DNA from: a virus
Virus record (IMG/VR): IMGVR_UViG_3300008267_000919
Location: 15,943-43,840 of that record
Reading direction: 5' to 3' (one strand)
DNA: 27,898 bases
Shown here one piece after another: positions 21,983-27,898 of this stretch. Each line of letters begins with the position of its first letter. The stretch's first letter is position 1. The position numbers and the translations under genes were made by a program. The notes under the pieces are model-generated. The model was not told the DNA's origin, made no database searches, and worked only from the letters and a program-made list of their open reading frames with translations.

Positions 21983-22199
21983 TTTATTTAATCAATTAGC
22001 AATTATATCTGATTTATTAGAAAAATCAAATGTTGAATCCATCAATCAAACAATTATATTGGAATTATCTAGAGAAGAATTTGTTAGAGTTTACAAACTA
22101 ACACAACTAAAAGCAAAAAAATCTTTGGAGGTTCCAAAAACTAGTTTCAATATTAAGATTGGTGGTGTGAATATAATTTTTAGTATGAGTAATGCCTAA
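21966..22199 (+). CDS. Unknown small protein
   Basis: The 77-residue protein (MEKKGDLFNQLAIISDLLEK) is helical at its N-terminus and ends with strands FNIKIGGVNIIFSMSNA. An ATG at 21960 two codons upstream is an alternative start; both overlap the preceding gene's end at 21982. It converges with the minus-strand gene, overlapping it by 20 bases. No family is recognised. Confidence 0.65.
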   Translation: MEKKGDLFNQLAIISDLLEKSNVESINQTIILELSREEFVRVYKLTQLKAKKSLEVPKTSFNIKIGGVNIIFSMSNA

Positions 22200-22827
22200 A
22201 TAATTCATTTCTAGTGAAGCCTTTCGGTTCAAGCAAATTATAAAGCATCTTTCTTTGGTAACTGGTAACATCTCTTACAAACATAAAATTTTTTCTTTTC
22301 TTATTTAAGAGTTCTGTTTGTAGTATTTCAAATAATCTGGACGTGTCGTTCAGATTTTTATTTTTATATACAGTCACATCATCATCTATTTGAACAAATA
22401 TTTTATTATTCAATGTGAATATCTGTGCCGGCTGAGTTATTTTGGTAACGATGTCAAACATCTCAGGAAAAAAGATATGTTTCTTTTGTTGAAAATCATA
22501 AATCTTTTCTTGCTCCCACCATGGAATAAGTTCTTTTATTCTTAAACCGCTATCAAGCAATTCTATTGGGACATTTTGCCCCATTTCATTTCTTTCATAT
22601 AAAACCTCATCTTTAACCCACCTATTCATTGGGTAGATTAAAACCAATTCAAAATTTAATTTTTGTCTTGATCTACCACGGTTCTCAGCACAGTATAGAG
22701 GTTTTTTTTGTGTTTTATACTCTCTCCAATGTTCATTAATTGTGGTTCTTTTGTTACACTTATGTATGATTTTTTTGCGCTTTCCATTGAGCATCAAAAC
22801 AATCATATATTTGTACTTAGTTTTCAT
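22180..22827 (-). CDS. Unknown 215-residue protein on the minus strand
   Basis: The protein starts MKTKYKYMIVLMLNGKRKK and is an alpha/beta protein with many basic residues. It has a cluster of Trp and acidic residues in the centre (KELIPWWEQEKIYDF), strands IFVQIDDDVTVYK, and a basic C-terminus MLYNLLEPKGFTRNELF. I see no catalytic motif, zinc site or membrane helix. Its ATG overlaps the stop of the preceding minus-strand gene (ATGA), so the two are coupled and probably transcribed from 22988-22995. It is one of only two well-supported minus-strand genes in the window. Function is unknown. Confidence 0.75.
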   Translation of the reverse strand: MKTKYKYMIVLMLNGKRKKIIHKCNKRTTINEHWREYKTQKKPLYCAENRGRSRQKLNFELVLIYPMNRWVKDEVLYERNEMGQNVPIELLDSGLRIKELIPWWEQEKIYDFQQKKHIFFPEMFDIVTKITQPAQIFTLNNKIFVQIDDDVTVYKNKNLNDTSRLFEILQTELLNKKRKNFMFVRDVTSYQRKMLYNLLEPKGFTRNELFRHYSY

Positions 22828-22979
22828 ATGAATTTAGTGATTAATGAGTATAGACCATAAATTGCCAACATACTCCAAACAAGCATAAAAACTACAACCC
22901 CTTTTGAAATAAGAGATACTTGGGTCTGGATTTCATCGATTACACCCGAATCCTTTTTTTTACATTCCTTACATGACAT
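22824..22979 (-). CDS. Small membrane protein with N-terminal CxxC
   Basis: The 51-residue protein (MSCKECKKKDSGVIDEIQTQ) has a Cys-Lys-Glu-Cys pair at residues 3-6 and one membrane helix (about 29-48, VVVFMLVWSMLAIYGLYSL). I chose the start at 22979 because it lies eight bases downstream of a TATTTATA box on the same strand. A longer frame from 23057 would add 26 residues of AT-rich low-quality sequence and overlap the box. Its TGA overlaps the ATG of the next minus-strand gene. It could be a holin or an accessory protein; no family is certain. Confidence 0.65.
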   Translation of the reverse strand: MSCKECKKKDSGVIDEIQTQVSLISKGVVVFMLVWSMLAIYGLYSLITKFI

Positions 22980-22987
22980 ATATTGAA

Positions 22988-22995
22988 TATAAATA
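22988..22995 (-). promoter_or_regulatory. TATTTATA box on the minus strand
   Basis: On the minus strand the octamer TATTTATA precedes the ATG at 22979 by eight bases. It is the only copy noted upstream of a minus-strand gene, which argues that the motif tracks gene starts and not just + strand composition. Confidence 0.4.
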
Positions 22996-23069
22996 ATTTT
23001 TTTGAAAAACAAAATCTTTTTATTCTCATAAAATTTTATTATATTTATTAAACCCATAATAGGGTATAA

Positions 23070-23077
23070 TATTTATA
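23070..23077 (+). promoter_or_regulatory. TATTTATA box before nusG
   Basis: The octamer lies 13 bases before ATG 23091 in the divergent gap between the minus-strand pair and nusG. The surrounding ATTTATAAAT is a perfect palindrome. Confidence 0.45.
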
Positions 23078-23090
23078 AATAAATCAAAAA

Positions 23091-23612
23091 ATGAATAAGT
23101 GGTACGTAATTAAGGTAATGCCAGGCAAAGAAAGACAATTAAACGAACAGTTTAATTCACAGATTTCTTCTGGTAAAATAGCCTATATAAAAAGATTTAT
23201 ATGTCCAACCGAGAAGGAAATGAAGGTTGTTTCAGGTAAAAAAGTATACAAAGAAAAGGTGCTTTATGGGGGATACCTTTATTTTGAAACAATTGAAAGT
23301 TTAACGCAGGACCAACTTGCGTTTATTTCAGCCAATCCATCTGTGATGAGCATGCTTGGCGATAAAACCCCTAAGAGAATGAGTAGTGATGATATTTCTA
23401 GGATAATCAAAGATGAGATATTAGAAAATCTTAAAAAAGAAAAATCTTTAAAATATCTGGTTGGTGAAAGTGTTAAGATTGATATGGGGCCCTTTTCAGA
23501 TTTTACTGGAAACATTGAAAGTATTAAAGGTGATAAAGTTGTTTTAAGTGTCAAAGTTTTTGGTAGAAGTACAACAGTGGAATTAAATTTAGACCAAATA
23601 TCAAAATCGTAA
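23091..23612 (+). CDS. NusG-family transcription factor
   Basis: The 173-residue protein has the NusG N-terminal domain (about 1-105) starting KWYVIKVMPGKERQLNEQ, with VLYGGYLYFE as the conserved core strand before the helix. A C-terminal KOW domain (about 124-170) follows with YLVGESVKIDMGPFSDFTGN and LSVKVFGRSTTVEL. NusG binds the RNA polymerase clamp, suppresses pausing and links to Rho or the ribosome. A phage copy can modify elongation or termination on phage genes. With the sigma factor at 14186 it suggests control of host RNA polymerase at both initiation and elongation. The NGN domain is standard length and the KOW loop is intact. Its stop overlaps the next ATG (TAATG). Confidence 0.93.
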   Translation: MNKWYVIKVMPGKERQLNEQFNSQISSGKIAYIKRFICPTEKEMKVVSGKKVYKEKVLYGGYLYFETIESLTQDQLAFISANPSVMSMLGDKTPKRMSSDDISRIIKDEILENLKKEKSLKYLVGESVKIDMGPFSDFTGNIESIKGDKVVLSVKVFGRSTTVELNLDQISKS

Positions 23613-23905
23613 TGGAAACTGAAGTTTTAATTTATTTACAAAAAATTAAAAGCTATCTAAACACCAATGAGGAAGCTAGAGAATATTTTATTGGAGATTC
23701 CAGCATAGATGAATTTTATAATCACCTATCAATAATCTCCAATAAGAACTTTGAAACAAATGGCCAGCCAGAATTAACAAGAGAACAATTTGAGTTATTA
23801 AGAATGACTATAAAGGTTACAGCAATACGAAAACAAAGAGTTTTTTATAGTGACGACAAGTTATTTTTATATCTTGACGATTTTCCGGGCATTTGTATGA
23901 ATTAG
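23612..23905 (+). CDS. Unknown small protein coupled to nusG
   Basis: The 97-residue protein (METEVLIYLQKIKSYLNTNE) has a helical N-terminus, a central ELTREQFELLRMTIKVTAIRK and an acidic, aromatic C-terminal end YLDDFPGICMN. It starts within the nusG stop (TAATG) and ends 38 bases before the AAA+ gene. No membrane or metal site is seen and no family is recognised. Confidence 0.75.
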   Translation: METEVLIYLQKIKSYLNTNEEAREYFIGDSSIDEFYNHLSIISNKNFETNGQPELTREQFELLRMTIKVTAIRKQRVFYSDDKLFLYLDDFPGICMN

Positions 23906-23907
23906 TA

Positions 23908-23939
23908 TTTGTTTTTTTGAAAAAAAATGCATATATTTT
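23908..23939 (+). promoter_or_regulatory. Promoter candidate before the AAA+ gene
   Basis: TTTG (23908-23911) and TATATTTT (23932-23939) are 20 bases apart and match the Bacteroidota TTTG-N19-21-TAnnTTTG form with one mismatch. The expected start is at or next to ATG 23944, so a message from it would be leaderless or nearly so. Confidence 0.5.
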
Positions 23940-23943
23940 ATAT

Positions 23944-25011
23944 ATGACATTTAAAATTCCCGTAAACTATAATTTGTACGATATGCCTTATGGAAATGAT
24001 ATTCCATCAGAGCAATTATACGTGTTTAATTTTGAAAAATTACCTTCTAGGTTTTATCAAAACAAAAAGTACAGTAGCGAAATAAGAGCATTTATTATAG
24101 ATAGTGATTATATTGAAGTTAATAGAATTACAACTAGAAGAAGAAATGACGACTCTTTTAAACAACTTTTCGCAAATAACAAAAAAAAGATTTTTATAAT
24201 CTTATCACATAACAAGTTCGAAGATATGAACGACAATATCGACCTTGAGATATTATATGACATATCTAATGGTGATATTACGGAACAATTTGATTTCGAA
24301 CAAATAAAAAAATTTGAAAAGCCAGCTAAGAGAGCTCAAATCCATCTTGTTAAAACCGAGATGGGGCATATGGATACTCAAGAGTATGATCTGAATACCC
24401 CAGAAATTGATTTAGAATTGAATTACGGTAAGGATTTTCAAAAAATACATGACGTAATTGTAAAAAGATTAAACGCCGAAAATGACAAGGGAATAATTCT
24501 ACTTCATGGTGATCCAGGTACTGGTAAAACATCTTATATAAAATACCTAACAAAGTTGATTAATAATAAAGATGTTTTATTTATTCCACCATCTATGGCG
24601 GAAATGTTGTCAGAACCATCAATTATCCCATTTTTAATGGATCATAAAAATTCTATTCTAATTATTGAAGATGCGGAAAGGGTTATATCCGACAGACAAA
24701 TAAATGGATCTTCAGCTGGAGTATCAAATATATTGAATCTAACAGACGGTATTTTGGGGGACTGCTTAAACATTCAAGTAATCGCAACCTTCAATATGAG
24801 AAAAGAAAAAATTGATCAGGCTTTATTACGAAAGGGTAGATTAATCGCTGAACATAAATTTGAAAAACTAACAGTAGAAGAAACCAATAATTTATTAAAA
24901 TTTTTGGGTAAGGACATAATTGTTGACGAAGGTTTGGTTTTAGCAGATATATATAATATAGATGTTGAGGAATATAAAACAGTAAATAAAAATTTAAAAA
25001 TAGGATTTTAA
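23944..25011 (+). CDS. AAA+ ATPase (BCS1/FtsH-like ATPase core)
   Basis: The 355-residue protein has an uncharacterised N-terminal domain (about 1-160) and an AAA+ core with Walker A HGDPGTGKTSY (188-198), Walker B SILIIEDAE (237-245), sensor 1 VIATFN (279-284) and arginine finger region LLRKGRLI (294-301), then a helical lid. AAA+ ATPases of this type remodel or unfold proteins. I chose ATG 23944 because the longer frame to 23893 overlaps the previous gene and its promoter. No protease domain is fused, so a partner such as the ClpP encoded at 10566 is possible but unproven. It is followed within two bases by the thioredoxin gene. Confidence 0.9.
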   Translation: MTFKIPVNYNLYDMPYGNDIPSEQLYVFNFEKLPSRFYQNKKYSSEIRAFIIDSDYIEVNRITTRRRNDDSFKQLFANNKKKIFIILSHNKFEDMNDNIDLEILYDISNGDITEQFDFEQIKKFEKPAKRAQIHLVKTEMGHMDTQEYDLNTPEIDLELNYGKDFQKIHDVIVKRLNAENDKGIILLHGDPGTGKTSYIKYLTKLINNKDVLFIPPSMAEMLSEPSIIPFLMDHKNSILIIEDAERVISDRQINGSSAGVSNILNLTDGILGDCLNIQVIATFNMRKEKIDQALLRKGRLIAEHKFEKLTVEETNNLLKFLGKDIIVDEGLVLADIYNIDVEEYKTVNKNLKIGF

Positions 25012-25012
25012 T

Positions 25013-25318
25013 ATGGAATTAGTAACAGCAGCAGATTTAGAACAACTAAAATCAACCGGAAAACCAATTTTAGCAGATTATTTCGCAAATTGGTGTGGAC
25101 CCTGTAAGGCTCTTATGCCTAGATTAGAAAATCTTGAAAAAGATTATCCAAATGTAAAATTTGTCAAATTAAATGTTGACGAAAATATGGACCACTCAAT
25201 TCAAATGGGAATTAGATCGGTACCAACAGTAGTTTTTTTTAAGGATGGCGCTGAGTATAATAGATCTAGTGGAGCAAACCCAAATGGGTTTTATAAAGAT
25301 ATTTTAAATGATTTGTAA
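25013..25318 (+). CDS. Thioredoxin
   Basis: The 101-residue protein is a full-length thioredoxin with active site FANWCGPCKAL (Cys28, Cys31) and cis-proline RSVPTVVFF (Pro71), followed by the Gly-rich end. It reduces disulfides, and in phages it can supply electrons for ribonucleotide reductase or act as a polymerase processivity factor (as host thioredoxin does for T7). No reductase gene is in the window. Its TAA overlaps the ATG of the glutaredoxin gene (TAATG). Confidence 0.95.
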   Translation: MELVTAADLEQLKSTGKPILADYFANWCGPCKALMPRLENLEKDYPNVKFVKLNVDENMDHSIQMGIRSVPTVVFFKDGAEYNRSSGANPNGFYKDILNDL

Positions 25319-25599
25319 TGGCTTACACAGTAAATGTTTTTACCTTAAACGGATGTTCACATTGTAAAATTCTTAAAGAAGAATTAAATAAAAATGGAAT
25401 TCCATTTAAAGAATTTGAAGTTAGAGAACATAAGGAAATATATGATCAGGTAGTTGAAATAACTAAAGTAGATGCATTACCCACTGTTTTTTTACAAAAT
25501 CCGGAAACAGAATCCGGGCCAATATTTGTGGCCGGAAGAGATTTTGATACCAAAGAACAAGCATTACTAAAAATAAAAAAATATATAAAAGAAAGTTAA
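25318..25599 (+). CDS. Glutaredoxin-like protein
   Basis: The 93-residue protein has a redox site NGCSHCKIL (Cys13, Cys16) and cis-proline DALPTVFL (Pro55), as in glutaredoxins and NrdH-like proteins. It likely works with the preceding thioredoxin, possibly for a ribonucleotide reductase encoded elsewhere. It starts inside the thioredoxin stop and is followed directly by a terminator, which ends the nusG-to-glutaredoxin run. Confidence 0.92.
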   Translation: MAYTVNVFTLNGCSHCKILKEELNKNGIPFKEFEVREHKEIYDQVVEITKVDALPTVFLQNPETESGPIFVAGRDFDTKEQALLKIKKYIKES

Positions 25600-25600
25600 G

Positions 25601-25629
25601 AAAGGGATTTAAAAAAAATCCCTTTTTTT
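25601..25629 (+). terminator. Rho-independent terminator after glutaredoxin
   Basis: The ten-base-pair stem has arms AAAGGGATTT (25601-25610) and AAATCCCTTT (25616-25625) with a five-A loop. Ts continue to 25629. It begins one base after the glutaredoxin stop. Confidence 0.88.
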
Positions 25630-25651
25630 ATGCAAAGAACGATAATAAAAG

Positions 25652-25659
25652 TATTTATG
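25652..25659 (+). promoter_or_regulatory. TATTTATG box before the first tail-fibre-like gene
   Basis: This one-base variant of TATTTATA lies 22 bases before ATG 25682, after the terminator. Its context AATAAAAGTATTTATGTAA closely matches that at 26412. Confidence 0.5.
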
Positions 25660-25681
25660 TAAAAGACTTTACTTTTATTAG

Positions 25682-26398
25682 ATGGCATCACAAATTAATT
25701 GGCTACAGATTGACACCCAAAGAGTTCCACTAGACGCTAGTGGCTCAGCCTCTTTAGTAATACTCGGTGGAACAGGATCAAATTATCTTGAAGCAGTATA
25801 CGCAAAAAATCTATATTCTTCTGGTTCTTTAACTGTAGGGGGTGATTTAGATATTCCGGGAAATTTAGTTGTTAGTGGTAATTTAACTGTAAAAGGGACA
25901 ACAACTGCGGTAGAGTCGAATGTTGTCACAATTGGTGATAATATTGTTGAACTAAATGGAACATCAGCCGCTTTTGGTGGTTTGTTAATCAAAGACCCAA
26001 CCGCGCCAAATACTATTTCAGGCTCATTATTATGGGATGCAACCAATGATTATTGGATCGGTGGTCCATTAGGTAGCGAAGAAAAAATAATTTTACAAAG
26101 TGATTTAGATGCGAGCAGTATTTGGCAAGAAACTGGGTCATTTTATGCAACAACTAACGATCTACAGGTAACTGGATCAATGATTATTAAAGGGGATTTG
26201 AGAGTTGAGGGTACCACCACAATGGTACAAACCTTAAATCCATCTATGGAGTCATTAATTGTTTCTGGAGCAATGAGTATTGTTAGAAATCAATTAACAC
26301 CACAAATAGTATCAGCCTCATTATCAATTCAAAATCTGGGAACATTATCTGACAGGTCTTTAGCGACGGTATTAGATTGTGGAGATGGATTTTTTTAA
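25682..26398 (+). CDS. Tail-fibre-like virion protein
   Basis: The 238-residue protein is built of short beta repeats of the type LTVGGDLDIPGNLVVSG, NLTVKGTTTAVES and DLRVEGTTTMVQT, each pair forming a turn of a triple-stranded fibre in T4-like tail fibre and baseplate-associated proteins. The N-terminus MASQINWLQIDTQRVPLD is typical of such proteins. It ends in ATVLDCGDGFF. No membrane segment. It stands between a terminator and the next fibre gene, each with a GTATTTAT box. The exact virion location (fibre, neck or baseplate) is not readable. Confidence 0.85.
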   Translation: MASQINWLQIDTQRVPLDASGSASLVILGGTGSNYLEAVYAKNLYSSGSLTVGGDLDIPGNLVVSGNLTVKGTTTAVESNVVTIGDNIVELNGTSAAFGGLLIKDPTAPNTISGSLLWDATNDYWIGGPLGSEEKIILQSDLDASSIWQETGSFYATTNDLQVTGSMIIKGDLRVEGTTTMVQTLNPSMESLIVSGAMSIVRNQLTPQIVSASLSIQNLGTLSDRSLATVLDCGDGFF

Positions 26399-26411
26399 AT
26401 AAAAAATAAAG

Positions 26412-26419
26412 TATTTATA
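26412..26419 (+). promoter_or_regulatory. TATTTATA box before the second tail-fibre-like gene
   Basis: The octamer lies 24 bases before ATG 26444. The shared surrounding AATAAAGTATTTAT with the box at 25652 makes this pair the best support for a real promoter element. Confidence 0.55.
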
Positions 26420-26443
26420 TAATAAAACAAGAAACATTAGAAA

Positions 26444-26689
26444 ATGGCTCAAATAATTAAACACAGAAGAGGTAGTATAACCCAATTAAAGGATGTTACC
26501 GCTAGAATTGGTGAATTGGTTGTTGCAACGGGTTCAATTAGTGATTTGAATGGTCCTATGGTCTTTGTTGGTGAAACAGAAGGCGTTGCTGGGGCATACA
26601 GACCACTATCCAAGATTTATCAAGGCTCATCTGCACCAACAATTACTGTTGGTTCACATGGTTCCGTAATCGATGGAACACCATTCTAA
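26444..26689 (+). CDS. N-terminal part of a tail-fibre-like protein (frame broken)
   Basis: The 81-residue frame starts MAQIIKHRRGSITQLKDV, a head typical of long fibre-like proteins, and stops at TAA 26687-26689 after VIDGTPF. A frame with the same character, ADIDLTGNIEGNTIS, opens directly downstream and runs past the window edge. One protein seems to be split by a net +1 shift. The downstream frame also has its own ATG at 26673, overlapping this one by 17 bases, so two coupled proteins are the alternative. A collapsed five-base repeat ATTCT near 26682 would explain the shift and restore PFYSNADIDL; that is a guess. Confidence 0.75.
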   Translation: MAQIIKHRRGSITQLKDVTARIGELVVATGSISDLNGPMVFVGETEGVAGAYRPLSKIYQGSSAPTITVGSHGSVIDGTPF

Positions 26690-27898
26690 TGCGGATATCG
26701 ATTTAACAGGTAACATTGAGGGTAACACCATCAGCAATGTAACAATAACTTCCCTTACCGGAAGTAATGCAAATATTTCAAACGTTACAGGTACAACTTT
26801 AACGAGTACAAACGCTAACATAACATCAGTTACTGGTAGCAATGGTAATTTTACTTATTTAACTGGAACAACATTTACAAGTACAAATAGTAATATCACC
26901 GCATTAACTGGTAGCAGCGCAGTTGTTACTAATGTTACAGGTGGTACATTAACCGTTACTGGCCAAACTAATTTGGGCGGTGATCTATATATCACAGGAA
27001 ATACAATTCAAACAGGTTCAATTGATTTAACGGGTAATATTAAATTAGGTGGAAATATAAACATAGGTGACGCCACAACAGATTTTGTAACATTTGGTGC
27101 TGAAGTATCATCATCAATTGTGCCAGATGTTCACGATGCATTTGATTTAGGATCTTCAGATAAAAACTGGAGAAATTTACACGTTAGCGGAACAGCATAC
27201 ATTAATATATTAGAAGCGCAATCAATATCTCTAGATGGAATTACAGTATTTGATGATTTAGCGGTAAGTGGTAACACATTCCTTGGGCAAGGTGGTGGAG
27301 ATATTCTTGTTGTTTCTGGTTCAATTTATAATGATGCATTAACACAAAACAGAATTGTTGTTGTTGGTGCAAATGGTCAAATAACAGATAATAATAACTT
27401 AGTATTTGACACTGCGAAATTACAAGTAGGTGAAGGTCAATTTGAAGTTGACGTTACTGATGGCGATATTAGAACATCTGGATCACTAATTGTTACCTCA
27501 ACGTCACAATTAAAAGGTGCGGTTGGAATGAATTCAACATTAGATGTTACTGGATCAGCAACTCTTAAAGATAATTTATCTGTAAGTGGAACAACAACAG
27601 TAGTTGGCGCAACAACTTTACAAAACACATTAACAGTAAACTCAACATCAGAGCTTAAAGGCGCTGTTGGAATGAATTCAACATTAGATGTTACTGGTTC
27701 TGCACAATTCAAGAGTACAATTAATGTAGATAGTGAAGCAACATTAGCATCAGCAACAGTTGAAGATTTAACACAAGATAGAATTGTAACTGTGGGTGCG
27801 GGTGGTTCATTGATTGACAGCTCAGGATTTACATATAACGGAACAGTATTCAAAATTGGTAACGGTCAATTTGAAGTTGATACGAATGATGGTGATAT
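26673..27898 (+). CDS. Large tail-fibre-like protein (partial, runs off the window)
   Basis: The frame is open from ATG 26673 (MEHHSNADIDLTGNIEGNTI) to the window end, at least 408 residues with no stop. It is made of Thr-, Asn- and Gly-rich beta repeats: an early block of TGTTLTSTNANIT-like turns, then fibre-like repeats (LDVTGSATLKDNLSVSG, NTLTVNSTSELKGAVG). A 143-residue module repeats: QFEVDVTDGDI at about residue 257 and QFEVDTNDGDI at about residue 400. Such proteins form trimeric fibres in T4-like phages. The start could instead be at 26444 if the frame break is an artefact. The far end is outside the window. Confidence 0.85.
   Translation, partial: MEHHSNADIDLTGNIEGNTISNVTITSLTGSNANISNVTGTTLTSTNANITSVTGSNGNFTYLTGTTFTSTNSNITALTGSSAVVTNVTGGTLTVTGQTNLGGDLYITGNTIQTGSIDLTGNIKLGGNINIGDATTDFVTFGAEVSSSIVPDVHDAFDLGSSDKNWRNLHVSGTAYINILEAQSISLDGITVFDDLAVSGNTFLGQGGGDILVVSGSIYNDALTQNRIVVVGANGQITDNNNLVFDTAKLQVGEGQFEVDVTDGDIRTSGSLIVTSTSQLKGAVGMNSTLDVTGSATLKDNLSVSGTTTVVGATTLQNTLTVNSTSELKGAVGMNSTLDVTGSAQFKSTINVDSEATLASATVEDLTQDRIVTVGAGGSLIDSSGFTYNGTVFKIGNGQFEVDTNDGD
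27435..27898 (+). repeat. Tandem fibre modules with an exact 32-base repeat
   Basis: GGTCAATTTGAAGTTGA at 27435 recurs at 27864, 429 bases (143 codons) later, together with similar flanks (NRIVVVGANGQ and DRIVTVGAGGS in the protein). Within the module a perfect 32-base repeat lies at 27522-27553 and 27666-27697, 144 bases (48 codons) apart. All offsets are multiples of three, so the repeats keep the frame of the fibre gene. Confidence 0.85.

Noticed and set aside
22980-23057. Longer start for the small CxxC membrane protein
   Set aside because: The extra 26 residues are AT-rich low-complexity sequence and cover the TATTTATA box. The start at 22979 gives a typical short protein.
27522-27697. 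Two exact 32-base repeats as a CRISPR array or mobile-element ends
   Set aside because: There are only two copies, both in frame in a fibre gene and 144 bases apart, as in protein module duplication.
27437-27853. Long minus-strand open frame at the right end
   Set aside because: It is a shadow of the + strand fibre gene, whose repeats leave the opposite strand free of stops.

Overview
The window is part of the genome of a large tailed bacteriophage that most likely infects a member of the Bacteroidota. It is AT-rich and almost completely coding, and nearly all genes lie on the + strand in tightly packed or overlapping runs. Phage identity rests on tail-fibre-like repeat proteins, other virion-type proteins, a T4 gp46/gp47-like recombination pair, a RuvC-like resolvase, a DnaG-type primase, a RecB-like nuclease, an amidase-fold protein and spanin-like genes. 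The Bacteroidota host is an inference. Starts are preceded by A-rich tracts without Shine-Dalgarno sequences, several intergenic gaps carry TTTG/TAnnTTTG-like promoters, and the phage sigma factor, the Hc1-like histone and one C-terminal motif all resemble Bacteroidota families.

Layout. 1-4163: low-complexity virion proteins with Gly-rich and Pro-Thr-rich linkers, then a 701-residue structural protein. 4205-10513: a nucleic-acid module with RuvC-like resolvase, a primase gene that looks broken, PD-(D/E)XK nuclease, gp47-like phosphoesterase, a small coiled-coil protein, a membrane protein and gp46-like ATPase. A short intergenic unit (4823-4934), with promoter, two hairpins and terminator, may encode a small RNA. 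10566-11240: ClpP protease with its own promoter and terminator. 11410-13637: a zinc-ribbon protein, then three envelope proteins that resemble a spanin cassette. 13693-14998: an unknown gene and a sigma-70 factor. 15009-17377: membrane proteins, one apparently extended by a -1 frameshift into a Pro-Thr decapeptide repeat, then an amidase-fold protein. 17349-20491: a likely virion or scaffold set including two mosaic proteins. 20535-22199: small genes including an Hc1-like histone. 22180-22979: two minus-strand genes. 23091-25599: NusG, an unknown gene, an AAA+ ATPase, thioredoxin and glutaredoxin. 25682-27898: tail-fibre-like proteins, the last running off the window.

How it may work together (inference): sigma factor and NusG would redirect and modify host RNA polymerase. 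Two promoter-like classes are visible: TAnnTTTG-like boxes before ClpP, sigma, the AAA+ gene and the putative small RNA, and a TATTTATA box before many virion and envelope genes and before nusG. gp46/gp47, the resolvase, the nuclease and the primase serve replication and recombination. The envelope genes and amidase-fold protein would serve lysis or entry.

Most unusual points: the A-tract -1 frameshift at 16492-16504; the primase split with a missing core segment; the tail-fibre frame break at about 26680; the possible two-hairpin small RNA; the TATTTATA box next to a phage sigma factor; and the mosaic protein at 18070-19248. All assignments come from reading sequence and recalling families; no database search was run.
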